A DNA stretch of 64,000 bases from Caballeronia terrestris (GCF_001544515.1 NZ_FCOL02000023.1:1-64000), one strand, 5' to 3'. Numbered from the stretch's first letter, positions 54,841-63,951 are shown. Numbers and translations are program-made. Notes: a model not told the origin generated them from the letters alone.

Positions 54841-55706
54841 CCAGCCATCTCCAGAAAGTATCGCGACAACGCCTCCGGATCAAACGCTCCGCTCAGATAC
54901 AGCGGACGCACGCCGTGCGCGCGGCACAGCCCATCGATCTGCGCGCGCTGGTGCTGGACGGCATCGCGCCATTGCATGCGCAGCGCAGGGCGCATCCACA
55001 ATGCGCGCCGTTCGCGCGACTCCGCGTCGCGCACCATCATGAGCGCGTTGCGCGATGGCGCTTCCAATTCGACGGGATCCCACACGACGAGCGGCACGAT
55101 GAGAGCCGGAGCCATTAGCTCGAACGATCCGCGCAACGTATCAAGCGGCCAGTGAAAGTCCGATACGACGAACACGATTCCCTCGCGCCCGCCCAGTCGT
55201 TCTGCTGCGCGCCGCAGGCCAGCCGCACCGCTGCCGCCACGGTGCGCCACCAGCCTGCGCCCCTCGTGCAACAACGCGCGCATCGCCGCACCCGCACCCC
55301 GATGACGACGCGCCGGCATCATCAGTTCATCGCGCAACGCGGTATCGAACGCGAGCATGCCGACGGGATCGCCCACGCGAAACGCGCTGCGCCCCAGCGA
55401 ATCGACGAAATCGCCGGCGACGTCGAGCTTGGTGCGCTCCGAGCCGAAGATCATTGATGCCGATACGTCGACGAGCGCATGGACCGAGACAGCCGAGCGC
55501 TGTCGATGCAGCCGCACAAGCCACTCGCGCCCCGGATGCCGCAGGCTCGCGCGCAGATCGAGGCGACGCGGGTCGGGGTGATCGAAAAGGCGCGCGTGGG
55601 TCGCGAAGGCCTGTCCGCCGCCGATGCTCGAACCGTGGTGCGATCCCGGACGATAGCCGTTCACCTGCGACGGCATCCGGTAGTGGAATTCGTGAACCGG
55701 GCTCAT
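54837..55706 (-). CDS. mxaS: MxaS-like DUF58 protein
   Basis: A 289-residue DUF58 protein with VWA-like features (VHALVDVSASMIFG, FVVSDFHWPL). No signal peptide, so cytoplasmic. DUF58 proteins partner MoxR ATPases. It is 15 bases downstream of moxR and overlaps the mxaA-like gene (ATGA, 54837-54840), the order R-S-A of the mxa operon. Confidence 0.8.
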   Translation of the reverse strand: MSPVHEFHYRMPSQVNGYRPGSHHGSSIGGGQAFATHARLFDHPDPRRLDLRASLRHPGREWLVRLHRQRSAVSVHALVDVSASMIFGSERTKLDVAGDFVDSLGRSAFRVGDPVGMLAFDTALRDELMMPARRHRGAGAAMRALLHEGRRLVAHRGGSGAAGLRRAAERLGGREGIVFVVSDFHWPLDTLRGSFELMAPALIVPLVVWDPVELEAPSRNALMMVRDAESRERRALWMRPALRMQWRDAVQHQRAQIDGLCRAHGVRPLYLSGAFDPEALSRYFLEMAG

Positions 55707-55721
55707 CGCGCAGCCGCCGCG

Positions 55722-56741
55722 TCAGGGCGCGGCCACGCGCAGCATGATCGCCTGCGCGAGCGCGTCGGCGAGTTCCGCGCGGCGCAATTCATAGATCGGC
55801 GTAAAGAACACGCGATGACCGAGCGCCGCCGGCAACACCGCGTGAATGTCCTCGGGGATCAGATGCGAGCGACCCGCGAGCCACGCGACCACGCGCGCGG
55901 CGCGTACCAGCGCGCTCATCCCGCGCGGACTGGCACCCGCCAACACGAGCCGATCCATGTCGACGTCATCGAGCGCAATGCCGTATTGCGAGGGCCGTTC
56001 GGTCGCTTCCCAGAGTTGCAGCACATACCGTTCGATCGTTTCGCTCGCCCGCACGCTGCGTTGGATCGACGCCGCCACCGCATTCAACTCGCGCCACGCG
56101 AACATGCCGTCAGGCACCTGTTCAAGCACGGTATCGACATCATGAAAATGCGGGTCGAAGACGAGCCGGCTGCGGATGTCGGGCGCGGGCGGCGTCGTCA
56201 TGTTCAGTTCAAACATGAAGCGGTCTCGCGCGGCGGACGCCAGCTCGAAGGTCTCTTCCTTCTCGACCTTGTTGCGATCCGCGAACACCGTCATGTGCGG
56301 AAAATGATGCTCGCGGTTGAAAGCGGACACCGAACGCTCCGCCATCGCGCGCAGCAGGAGCGATTGCACTTGCGGCCGCGCGCGGTTGATCTCGTTGAAG
56401 AAGAACGTCGTGAGCCGCTCGCCGTGACGCAGCAGCGGACCGGGATCGATGCGCGGCGCGCCTTCGGCATCGACATAGGTGTGATAGATGAGATCGCCGG
56501 GCATCAGGTCGATGGTGCCCTCGACGCGCTCGAACTCGCCGCCTATCGCCCGAGCGAACGCGCGCAGCAGCGTCGTCTTCCCGACGCCGACATCGCCTTC
56601 GAGCAACACGTGTCCGCGCGCGAAGAGGGCTACGGTGATCAGGCGCGTGACCTGCGGCTGGCCGATGACCGCCTGCGCAACCGCCGCTTCGAGCTGCAGC
56701 GCGTTGCTGCGCCAGTCCTGCAACGCTTCGTCAGACAACAT
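55722..56741 (-). CDS. mxaR: MoxR family AAA+ ATPase (MxaR-like)
   Basis: A 339-residue MoxR ATPase: Walker A LEGDVGVGKTTLLR, Walker B FFFNEINRARPQVQ and sensor/arginine-finger region MAERSVSAFN. MoxR proteins are chaperone-like ATPases acting with VWA partners. First gene of the mxaRSACKL-like operon. In place of the common GxGKT spacing the P-loop is GDVGVGKT, as in this family. Confidence 0.88.
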   Translation of the reverse strand: MLSDEALQDWRSNALQLEAAVAQAVIGQPQVTRLITVALFARGHVLLEGDVGVGKTTLLRAFARAIGGEFERVEGTIDLMPGDLIYHTYVDAEGAPRIDPGPLLRHGERLTTFFFNEINRARPQVQSLLLRAMAERSVSAFNREHHFPHMTVFADRNKVEKEETFELASAARDRFMFELNMTTPPAPDIRSRLVFDPHFHDVDTVLEQVPDGMFAWRELNAVAASIQRSVRASETIERYVLQLWEATERPSQYGIALDDVDMDRLVLAGASPRGMSALVRAARVVAWLAGRSHLIPEDIHAVLPAALGHRVFFTPIYELRRAELADALAQAIMLRVAAP

Positions 56742-56840
56742 CGGGCTTCTCCCTTTCAGCGGCCAAGCTGACAGGCAAGTGTCATGCCAGTCGATGCGGT
56801 CGGCGAGAGAAGCCAGTCACGCGGGACAGGGAAGCACAGA

Positions 56841-56872
56841 GTGTCACGTAATCGCAAACTTAACGGTGACAC
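56841..56872. promoter_or_regulatory. Inverted repeat upstream of the moxR-like gene
   Basis: Arms GTGTCAC and GTGACAC are perfect complements separated by 18 bases, about 100 bases before the moxR start and 29 bases after the AAA+ ATPase stop. It could be an operator or a weak terminator; no T-tract follows on the minus strand. Confidence 0.4.
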
Positions 56873-56900
56873 ACTTTGATCGATTCAAAAAAAGCCGCTA

Positions 56901-58523
56901 TCAAGCATGCCCGCGAAACTTCGCGCACATCCTGAACGCATCCTCCGAAAGCGGGATTTGCTTGGCTCGGCAATAACGCGTCGTCAGCTTCAGCAGTTCC
57001 TTGATATCCCGTCCACTCGCGTTTGGATACGCATTCGTCAGTGTTTCGATCAGACCGTCGTCGAGATCCGCGCCGAGTTGCTCGGCGAGCAGTTTCCATA
57101 GACGGATCGCATCGGCCGCAGGTGGAATTTCGTACTGAATCTTCGCGATGCAGCGCGACAGGATCGCATCGTCGACATCGTCGATGCGGTTGGTCGTCAT
57201 GAAGAGCAGACCGTTGAAGTACTCCAGCGTGCGAAGGAATTCCGCCACGATCGCGTTGTGCTCAAGGTCGTTGTCGCGGCGGCGAATGTAGACGTCGGCT
57301 TCGTCGAGCAGCAGGATCGCGTCCCAGCGCACCGCGCGCTGCAGAATACCGGACAGCGTCGCGCCGACCGATGCCGCCGTCGTCCCGAGCTGCCCCGAGT
57401 GCACGCGATACAGCGGCTTGCCGACCACTTCCGAATAGACCTCGGCGGTCAGCGTCTTGCCGAGACCGGGCGCGCCCTGACATAGGATCGTCGTGCCGCC
57501 CGACTTGCCCGCGACGAAGTCCTGCACGAGCACTTCGCTCTTCGAGGTAAGGATGTCGATCAGGTCGCGATGGTGGCCCGGCAGCACCAGCTTGTCGCGC
57601 AGTTCGGGCTGGTAGCGATACTCGGCGACGTGCGCCACATGCGCCCAGACAGGCCGATGCCACTCCAGATGAAACAGGCACAGGTAGCAATGCAGCGGGA
57701 TCGCGTCGAAGCCGCTCTCGATGTTCGCCGCACGCCAGAAGCCGGCGTCGGCCGTCAACTGAAAGCGGCGCTCCAGCGTTTCTTCGTCGTTGACGCACTT
57801 CGCGCTCACGCCATCGACAACGCGCGTCAGTTCGGCCACGCCCTTCGCGTCGATCGTGAAAGCGGCCTTCGATACGACGAACTGCCCGCCGAAGCGCGGC
57901 TGAAACCTCACGAAGCGCTCCGCCTGCCGCTCGTATTCGCGCTTGAACTCCGCGCATTCCTTGTAGAACCCGAACTCCGCGAGCAGTTCCGGAATCGTGC
58001 GATCGACGATGTCGTGACGGTAGATCACGAGCGAAGTCGTCATGCCCGAGTGGCGCATGTGCGGATCGGAGCGCGGCGAGTTGGCCGCCTGCATCGTGTT
58101 CGCCAGCATGTCGATGACGACGTAGGGCGCGCCCTGATCCGGCTCGACGTAACGCATGCGTTGCACGAGCCACGGCAGCAGCGTGGCGTCCTTCGCGCGG
58201 CAATACAGCCATCCGTCGATCGCATCGCGCGCCAGATACGCGATGAGTCCCGGCACCACGTGTTCGAGCGACGGAATCGTCCGGGCTTGCGGCGCATTGT
58301 GGATGTTGTCGAGCGCCAGCATCTGAAACATCAGCGCGCTCTCGTTGTTCGCCCGGCTCAACGAGTAGAGCGTGTTGAGCGACCTCGAATCGAACAGCGC
58401 ACTCGACACCATCATCCTGCCATGACACGCGCCGTGCTCATGCAATTGCCGCGCGAGCGGCGAGCCCGATTCGATCATCGCGAGCAGCGGATGCACCAGC
58501 GATTCCGGTATTTCAAAATCCAT
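56901..58523 (-). CDS. AAA+ ATPase with large N-terminal domain
   Basis: A 540-residue protein. Residues 1-about 330 form a helical region I do not recognise, rich in aromatic and charged residues. The C-terminal AAA+ module has Walker A QGAPGLGKTLTAE, Walker B ILLLDEADVYI, sensor 1 FMTTNRIDDVDDAILSRC (with arginine finger) and sensor 2 SGRDIKELLKL. It resembles classical remodelling ATPases such as FtsH/CDC48-like AAA modules. It overlaps the esterase gene by 11 bases and precedes the mxa-like operon. Confidence 0.8.
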   Translation of the reverse strand: MDFEIPESLVHPLLAMIESGSPLARQLHEHGACHGRMMVSSALFDSRSLNTLYSLSRANNESALMFQMLALDNIHNAPQARTIPSLEHVVPGLIAYLARDAIDGWLYCRAKDATLLPWLVQRMRYVEPDQGAPYVVIDMLANTMQAANSPRSDPHMRHSGMTTSLVIYRHDIVDRTIPELLAEFGFYKECAEFKREYERQAERFVRFQPRFGGQFVVSKAAFTIDAKGVAELTRVVDGVSAKCVNDEETLERRFQLTADAGFWRAANIESGFDAIPLHCYLCLFHLEWHRPVWAHVAHVAEYRYQPELRDKLVLPGHHRDLIDILTSKSEVLVQDFVAGKSGGTTILCQGAPGLGKTLTAEVYSEVVGKPLYRVHSGQLGTTAASVGATLSGILQRAVRWDAILLLDEADVYIRRRDNDLEHNAIVAEFLRTLEYFNGLLFMTTNRIDDVDDAILSRCIAKIQYEIPPAADAIRLWKLLAEQLGADLDDGLIETLTNAYPNASGRDIKELLKLTTRYCRAKQIPLSEDAFRMCAKFRGHA

Positions 58524-59214
58524 TCATGCACTCCCGCCGGTCGAGGAAGAACTGGATTGCCATGCTCACGATAGCCGGCTGGATCGCGTGCGGCCCGTTG
58601 AACTCGATGTAGTGCACGTCGTAGCCCGCCGCCTTCAGCTTCTGCACGTTCACGCGCGCGCTCGTCTCCACAGGCAGTTGCTCGTCGCTCAAACCGTGCG
58701 CGATGAATACTTTCGGCGCACCCTCCTGCGTGAAGACCGACATGAAGCCGCCCGATAGCGCGATCACGTGACTCGCGATGTCCCCGTTGGTGATGCCGAT
58801 CGAAAGCGCATAGCTCGCGCCGTCCGAGAACCCGGCGAACGCAAGATGATCGGGCGCTACCGAGTAACGCGACGTCACTTCCACGAGCGCCCGCTGCAAC
58901 CGCTCCAGATCAGGACCGCTGCCCCCTACCACGATATCCCACGTTGGATACATCGAGTGCGGCGCGAGGATCAGGAATTTCTCGCGCTCCGCGTGTTCCT
59001 CGATGAACGGCAGCACTTTTTCCGGGAAGCCGCCCGCGCCATGAAACATCACTAAGAGCGGCACCGGGCGATTTGCGTCGAGTCCGGCCGGCACGTAGAG
59101 CACAGCGTCGCGATCATCGGCGATGCCGAGACGGTTGCGGCCCGGCGGCAGCGGGTTTTTGACCGGATCGGCGGGAGTGAACGAAAGTCGACCGAGGAGC
59201 GATGGATCGAACAT
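58513..59214 (-). CDS. Alpha/beta hydrolase (carboxylesterase/PhbD-like)
   Basis: A 233-residue serine hydrolase: oxyanion motif LLVMFHGAGGFPEK, nucleophile elbow FAGFSDGASYALS, an acid candidate in HGLSDEQLPV and the catalytic His in EFNGPHAIQP. It resembles phospholipase/carboxylesterase family 2. It shares 11 bases with the AAA+ ATPase start, so the pair is coupled. Confidence 0.88.
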   Translation of the reverse strand: MFDPSLLGRLSFTPADPVKNPLPPGRNRLGIADDRDAVLYVPAGLDANRPVPLLVMFHGAGGFPEKVLPFIEEHAEREKFLILAPHSMYPTWDIVVGGSGPDLERLQRALVEVTSRYSVAPDHLAFAGFSDGASYALSIGITNGDIASHVIALSGGFMSVFTQEGAPKVFIAHGLSDEQLPVETSARVNVQKLKAAGYDVHYIEFNGPHAIQPAIVSMAIQFFLDRRECMNGF

Positions 59215-59245
59215 TTAGGCCCTGAATGTAGTCCGCTATAACGTT

Positions 59246-59260
59246 GATATTTAATATATC
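59246..59260. promoter_or_regulatory. AT-rich palindromic promoter region of the dioxygenase operon
   Basis: GATAT and ATATC arms flank TTAAT in an AT-rich stretch (59237-59262) unusual for this genome. It lies in the gap between divergent genes, about 180 bases before the dioxygenase start, where a promoter or CysB/Cbl-type site would be expected. Confidence 0.4.
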
Positions 59261-59438
59261 ACGATGATCTCAGTTGGGGGAAGAGACCTCGAACCTTCAT
59301 ATGCCATCGACCCTTCACATGAAAAGCATAGTCGAATCGCTTCGTTGGATCGGGTCGCAGTGGATGCTTCAATGCATCGATCGCGGGGCAGTCTTCCGCG
59401 AACGACTCCCCACAAAACCGACCCAAACGGAGATCCGC

Positions 59439-60374
59439 ATGACCGGAACAGCTACCCTTTCGCATCCGTCCACAGCACAACGATCGCCCGAGCAAACGCA
59501 ATTGCAGGTTCGTCCGGTCGGCGGGCGCATCGGTGCCGAAGTGCGCGGCGTGGCGCTCGGCGCCGAACTCGACGACGCCACTATCGGCGCTGTCAACGCC
59601 GCGCTGCTGGAGCACAAGGTGCTGTTTTTCCGCGGCCAGTCGCATCTCGACGATGCCGCTCAGGAAGCCTTCGCCGCGCGCTTCGGCGAAACCGTCGCGC
59701 ATCCGACGGTGGCATCGGTGGCGAGCGGCAGCCGTCTGCTCGAACTCGACTCGAAGCACGGCACGCGCGCGAACTCGTGGCACACCGACGTCACGTTCGT
59801 CGATGCGTATCCGAAAATTTCGATCCTGCGCGGCGTCGTGATTCCCCCGGCCGGCGGCGACACGGTGTGGGCCAATACGGTCGCCGCCTACCAGAACCTG
59901 CCGGAGCCGCTGCGCAATCTCGCCGATACGCTCTGGGCCGTGCATTCGAACGCCTACGACTACGCCGCGACCCGCGCGACGCCCGCGACCGATGCGGAAC
60001 TGAAATACCGCAAGGAATTCACCTCGACGCTCTACGAGACCGAGCATCCGGTCGTGCGCGTGCATCCGGAAACGGGCGAGCGCAGCCTCGTGCTTGGGCA
60101 TTTCGTGCAGCGCTTCGTCGGCTTGTCGCAGCGCGATTCGGACCGTCTGATCGAACTATTCCAGGACCACGTCACGCGTCTCGAGAACACCGTGCGCTGG
60201 CGTTGGACGCAGGGCGACATCGCGATCTGGGACAACCGTGCAACTCAGCACTACGCCGTCGCCGACTATGCTGATGCGCATCGCGTCGTGCGCCGCGCGA
60301 CCGTGAGCGGCGACGTGCCGGTCAGCATCGACGGCCGTACGAGCCGCACTGTCTCGCGTTCGACGCGTACGTAA
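59439..60374 (+). CDS. TauD/AtsK-type alpha-ketoglutarate dioxygenase
   Basis: A 311-residue Fe(II)/2-oxoglutarate dioxygenase. The HxD iron pair is in NSWHTDVTF, the distal His in RATQHYAVADY, and the Arg that binds 2-oxoglutarate likely in HRVVRRATV. The sequence (VHSNAYDYA, PAGGDTVWANT) resembles AtsK/TauD, which release sulfite or sulfate from sulfonates or alkyl sulfates. The ATG at 59439 has GGAG upstream. It heads an operon with an ABC importer. Confidence 0.9.
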   Translation: MTGTATLSHPSTAQRSPEQTQLQVRPVGGRIGAEVRGVALGAELDDATIGAVNAALLEHKVLFFRGQSHLDDAAQEAFAARFGETVAHPTVASVASGSRLLELDSKHGTRANSWHTDVTFVDAYPKISILRGVVIPPAGGDTVWANTVAAYQNLPEPLRNLADTLWAVHSNAYDYAATRATPATDAELKYRKEFTSTLYETEHPVVRVHPETGERSLVLGHFVQRFVGLSQRDSDRLIELFQDHVTRLENTVRWRWTQGDIAIWDNRATQHYAVADYADAHRVVRRATVSGDVPVSIDGRTSRTVSRSTRT

Positions 60375-60404
60375 CAGCCTTTTGCCCATATTTCCGCTCA
60401 AACG

Positions 60405-61472
60405 ATGAAACTGCGACTCCTACTCAACAAGCTGACGATCGCGTTCGGCATTCTCGCGAGCGCGACCGCGTTCGCCGCTGCGCCCGATGTCGTGAAGATC
60501 GGCGTGGCGCAACAGGGCACGGGCGACCCGCCGGTCTTCGGCGGATCGCCTGCCGCGACTGCGCTCTTGCAGCATCGCGTCGAGGATGCGTTCAAGGCCG
60601 ACGGCACGAAGGTCGAATGGATCTTCTTCAAGGGCGCCGGTCCCGCGGTAAACGAGGCGCTCGCGAACAAGCAGATCGACTTCGCCTATCAGGGCGACCT
60701 CCCGTCCGTGCTCGGCCGCGCGAACGGGCTGAAGACGCGCCTGCTGCTGGCGTCGAACGTGCGAGCGGGTGTTTATCTCGCGGTGCCGCCCGATTCCGAC
60801 ATCAAGAGCGTGAAGGACCTCAAGGGCAGGCGCGTCGGCATCTTCCGGGGGACGAATCTGCAGCTCGTTGCCGACAACGTCCTCAAGGAAAACGGCCTCT
60901 CCGAACGCGATCTGCGCTTGATCAATCTCGATTCGGCGGCATCGCAGGCGGCGCTGGCATCGAAGGGCATCGATGCCGTCTTCCTCGACTACAACCTCTT
61001 CAAGCTCCAGCGGCAAGGGCTCGCGAAGATCGTCTATGCATCGCGCGACGGCGGTTTGCAGTTGACACGCCAGGCGCATCTGCTCGTGCTGGAGGACTTC
61101 GAGCGCGCGCATCCGGATGCCGTGCAGAAAGTGGTGACGTCGGTCGTGCAGGCGTCGCAATGGTCGTCCGATGAAGCGAATCGCACCGCGCTCTTCGAAC
61201 TATGGGCGAAGAGCGGCGTGCCGGCGGAATCGTGGCAGTCGGAGTATGCGAACCAGCAGTTGAAAGACCGCAGCTCGCCGCTGATCGATCCGTTCCTGGT
61301 CGCACGTTACCAAGCCGTCGCCGATGATGCATTGCGCCTGAACCTGATTCGTCAGCCCGTCAGCGTGAACGGCTGGTTCGAGCCGAAGTACCTCGACGAA
61401 GCACTCAAGACGCTCAAGCTCCAGACCTACTGGCCGCGCTTCGATGCATCGGGCAAGCCGATCGCATCCTGA
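60405..61472 (+). CDS. SsuA-like ABC transporter substrate-binding protein
   Basis: A 355-residue periplasmic binding protein with a Sec signal peptide (KLTIAFGILASATAFAA). Mature blocks such as GAGPAVNEALANKQIDFAYQGDLPS and GRRVGIFRGTNLQLVADNVL are typical of sulfonate/nitrate/taurine binding proteins. It follows the dioxygenase gene by 30 bases and precedes two permease genes. Confidence 0.92.
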   Translation: MKLRLLLNKLTIAFGILASATAFAAAPDVVKIGVAQQGTGDPPVFGGSPAATALLQHRVEDAFKADGTKVEWIFFKGAGPAVNEALANKQIDFAYQGDLPSVLGRANGLKTRLLLASNVRAGVYLAVPPDSDIKSVKDLKGRRVGIFRGTNLQLVADNVLKENGLSERDLRLINLDSAASQAALASKGIDAVFLDYNLFKLQRQGLAKIVYASRDGGLQLTRQAHLLVLEDFERAHPDAVQKVVTSVVQASQWSSDEANRTALFELWAKSGVPAESWQSEYANQQLKDRSSPLIDPFLVARYQAVADDALRLNLIRQPVSVNGWFEPKYLDEALKTLKLQTYWPRFDASGKPIAS

Positions 61473-61488
61473 CCCCGGAGCTTCGACT

Positions 61489-62325
61489 ATGGCGAACGGT
61501 TTCGCACGTATTTTCCATCCCGCTGTCGATGTCGATGCAAGCGACGCTCGCGCTTCGCTTGCCAACGCGAGCCGCTCCTTCGGCTGGATCGCGCTGCCTT
61601 GGCTCCTGCCCGCGCTGTGCGCCGCGCTCTGGACGCTCGGCTCGCACTACGGCTGGATCTCGGCGCAAGTGCTGCCGCCGCCCTCGCTCGTCTTCGATAC
61701 GCTCGCCGCGATGATACGCAGCGGCGAATTGTGGATGCACGTCGGCGCGAGTCTGTCGCGGGTTGCCGTGGGCTTCGGCGCGGGCGTGCTGCTCGGTCTG
61801 ATACTCGGCGGCGTGCTCGGGCTCTCGCGCACGGCGGAAGCCTACGTCCTGCCCGCGTTCAACGCGATCGTGCAGGTGCCGGTGCTCGGCTGGCTTCCGT
61901 TCCTCATGATCGTCGTGGGGATCGGCGAGCCGCTCAAGTACATCCTGATCGCGCACGCTGCGCTCGTGCCGGTCACGCTCGGTACGCTGCAGGGCTTCCG
62001 GCACACACCGAACGCGTTCAACGAAGTGGCCCGAGTGTTCCGTTACACGCGCTCGCAGACGCTTTCATCGGTGATCCTTCCCTCCGCGATCCCCGTGATC
62101 GGCACCAGCGTGCGGCTCGCGTTCACAAAGGCGTGGCTCACGCTCGTCGTGGTGGAACTCGTGGCATCGTCGGAAGGGCTCGGCTACCTGATCGTCTACG
62201 GACGCCAGTTGTTCCAGCTCGATCTCGTGCTGGCATCGGTACTCGTGGTCGGTGCGATCGGCTATCTGGCCGACCGCTTCCTGACGGTCGTCGAAGCGCG
62301 GCTGCAACGCGGCAACGCGGCATGA
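61489..62325 (+). CDS. SsuC/TauC-like ABC transporter permease (first)
   Basis: A 278-residue inner-membrane permease. The family loop EVARVFRYTRSQTLSSVILPSAIPVI (EAA motif) and several transmembrane segments are present. GGAG lies nine bases before the ATG. It differs from the second permease in the loop and ends with ATGA at the junction, but the second gene may start further on. Two permeases suggest a heterodimeric channel. Confidence 0.92.
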   Translation: MANGFARIFHPAVDVDASDARASLANASRSFGWIALPWLLPALCAALWTLGSHYGWISAQVLPPPSLVFDTLAAMIRSGELWMHVGASLSRVAVGFGAGVLLGLILGGVLGLSRTAEAYVLPAFNAIVQVPVLGWLPFLMIVVGIGEPLKYILIAHAALVPVTLGTLQGFRHTPNAFNEVARVFRYTRSQTLSSVILPSAIPVIGTSVRLAFTKAWLTLVVVELVASSEGLGYLIVYGRQLFQLDLVLASVLVVGAIGYLADRFLTVVEARLQRGNAA

Positions 62326-62336
62326 CGGAGCACGCA

Positions 62337-63155
62337 ATGGCCGATACCTCACTCGAACTCGAAGCCGGGCGCACTCCCGGCGTCGATCAATCTTCCGGCC
62401 GATGGCGCGGCTGGGTCCTGCCGCTCGCCGCGCTCGCCGTGTGGTGGTATGTCTCGCGCAACGCGAGCAGCACGCACGGCATCATGGTGTCGCCCGCGCA
62501 GGTGCTGCGCACGGCGATCGACCAGGTGGAGAGCGGAGCATTGTGGCGCGCGCTGTCCGCGTCGCTCGCACGCGAGCTGACCGGTTTCGCCATCGGCTCA
62601 GTGGCAGGGCTTGCGCTCGGAGCGCTGCTCGGCGTCTCGAAGATCGCGAACCGCGCGATCGGTCCGAGCTTCAACACGTTCAAGCAGGTATCGCTTTTCG
62701 CGTGGATTCCGCTGATCTCCGTGTGGTTTGGCCTCGGCGACGTCGCGAAGGTCGTGTTCCTCTCGCTCGCGGCGCTCGTGCCGGTCGTGGTCCATACGAG
62801 CGACGGTATCCGCGCGGTGTCGCCCGCCCTGCTCGACGTGGCGCGCGTATTTCGCTACAACAAATTGCAGACAGTCACGCATGTCGTGTTGCCGGCAGCG
62901 TTGCCATCGGTCTTCACGGGTATCTATCTCGCGCTGATCTATTCGTGGCTCGCGACGCTCGGTGCCGAGTATTTGCTCGTCGCGGGCAGCGGGATCGGCA
63001 ACACGCTCGTCGATGGCAGCGAGCAATTCCGCATGGATCTCGTCGTGTTCGGCGTAATCGTGATCGGCGTGACGGGCTGGGCGCTCAATGCGCTCGCGCG
63101 CGCGATCCAGCGCCGCTGGTTCACTCATGCGCGCGAAGCGCGTCAAACGAAATAG
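62337..63155 (+). CDS. SsuC/TauC-like ABC transporter permease (second)
   Basis: A 272-residue permease with EAA-type loop DVARVFRYNKLQTVTHVVLPAALPSVF and similar topology to the first. The ATG at 62337 has GGAG seven bases upstream; the ATG at 62322, overlapping the first permease stop, is the alternative and adds five residues. The pair are distinct in sequence, so they are paralogues rather than a recent duplication. Confidence 0.9.
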   Translation: MADTSLELEAGRTPGVDQSSGRWRGWVLPLAALAVWWYVSRNASSTHGIMVSPAQVLRTAIDQVESGALWRALSASLARELTGFAIGSVAGLALGALLGVSKIANRAIGPSFNTFKQVSLFAWIPLISVWFGLGDVAKVVFLSLAALVPVVVHTSDGIRAVSPALLDVARVFRYNKLQTVTHVVLPAALPSVFTGIYLALIYSWLATLGAEYLLVAGSGIGNTLVDGSEQFRMDLVVFGVIVIGVTGWALNALARAIQRRWFTHAREARQTK

Positions 63156-63165
63156 GAGCTTCAAC

Positions 63166-63951
63166 GTGTCGACCGTGACCCAGGATTCCGACAGCAGGCT
63201 CGACCTGCGCCAGGTCAGCAAGCGCTTTGCAGGCGATGCCGCCGCGCGCCCGGTGCTCGACGGCATCGACTTGTCGGTCGCAAGCGGCGAGTTCGTGAGC
63301 ATAGTCGGCGCGAGCGGCTGTGGCAAATCCACGCTGCTGCGCCTGATCGCCGGACTCGACGACGAGTTCGACGGCGCCATCGACTTCGCCGGCAAGCAAG
63401 TGCGCACGACGGATCTCGCGCGCGGCATCGTGTTTCAGGACCATAGGCTCTTTCCGTGGCTCGATGTCGAGCAGAACATCGCGGTCGCGCTGAAGAACGC
63501 GCCGCTCTCGCGCGAGGAGAAACGGCGCGCGGTGGATGAGCATGTCGCGCTCGTCGGACTGCGTGGCTATGAGCATCATTTTCCGCATCAGTTGTCGGGC
63601 GGGATGGCGCAACGCGTCGCGATTGCGCGCGGACTCGTGAACCGCCCTCGCCTCCTGCTGCTCGACGAACCGTTCGGTGCGCTCGATGCCCTCACGCGCG
63701 CACGTCTGCAGCGCGAACTGCAACGCATCTGGGAACACGAGCGGATCACGATGGTGCTCGTCACGCACGACGTGGATGAAGCCGTGTTCCTCGCCGAGCG
63801 CGTTGTCGTGATGCGGGCGCGGCCGGGGCGCATCGGCAAGGTGATCGACGTGGGGCTTGCGAGGCCGCGCGATCGCAGTGATGCGCGCTTCGTCGCATTG
63901 CGCGATGAGATTCTCGGTGAGCTGGGGCAGTTGCATGGCGATGCCGCTTAG
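63166..63951 (+). CDS. SsuB/TauB-like ABC transporter ATPase
   Basis: A 261-residue ATPase: Walker A GASGCGKST, Q-loop FQDHRLFPWLDV, signature LSGGMAQR, Walker B LLLLDEPFGALDALTR and H-loop VTHDVDEAV. The GTG at 63166 has AGGAG eight bases upstream, making it the best start. It completes the importer; the pathway would feed sulfonate or sulfate ester to the dioxygenase. Confidence 0.93.
   Translation: MSTVTQDSDSRLDLRQVSKRFAGDAAARPVLDGIDLSVASGEFVSIVGASGCGKSTLLRLIAGLDDEFDGAIDFAGKQVRTTDLARGIVFQDHRLFPWLDVEQNIAVALKNAPLSREEKRRAVDEHVALVGLRGYEHHFPHQLSGGMAQRVAIARGLVNRPRLLLLDEPFGALDALTRARLQRELQRIWEHERITMVLVTHDVDEAVFLAERVVVMRARPGRIGKVIDVGLARPRDRSDARFVALRDEILGELGQLHGDAA

Noticed and set aside
61599..62321. 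Long Arg/Ala-rich frame upstream of the second permease
   Set aside because: Shadow of the first permease; the true second permease begins at 62322 or 62337.
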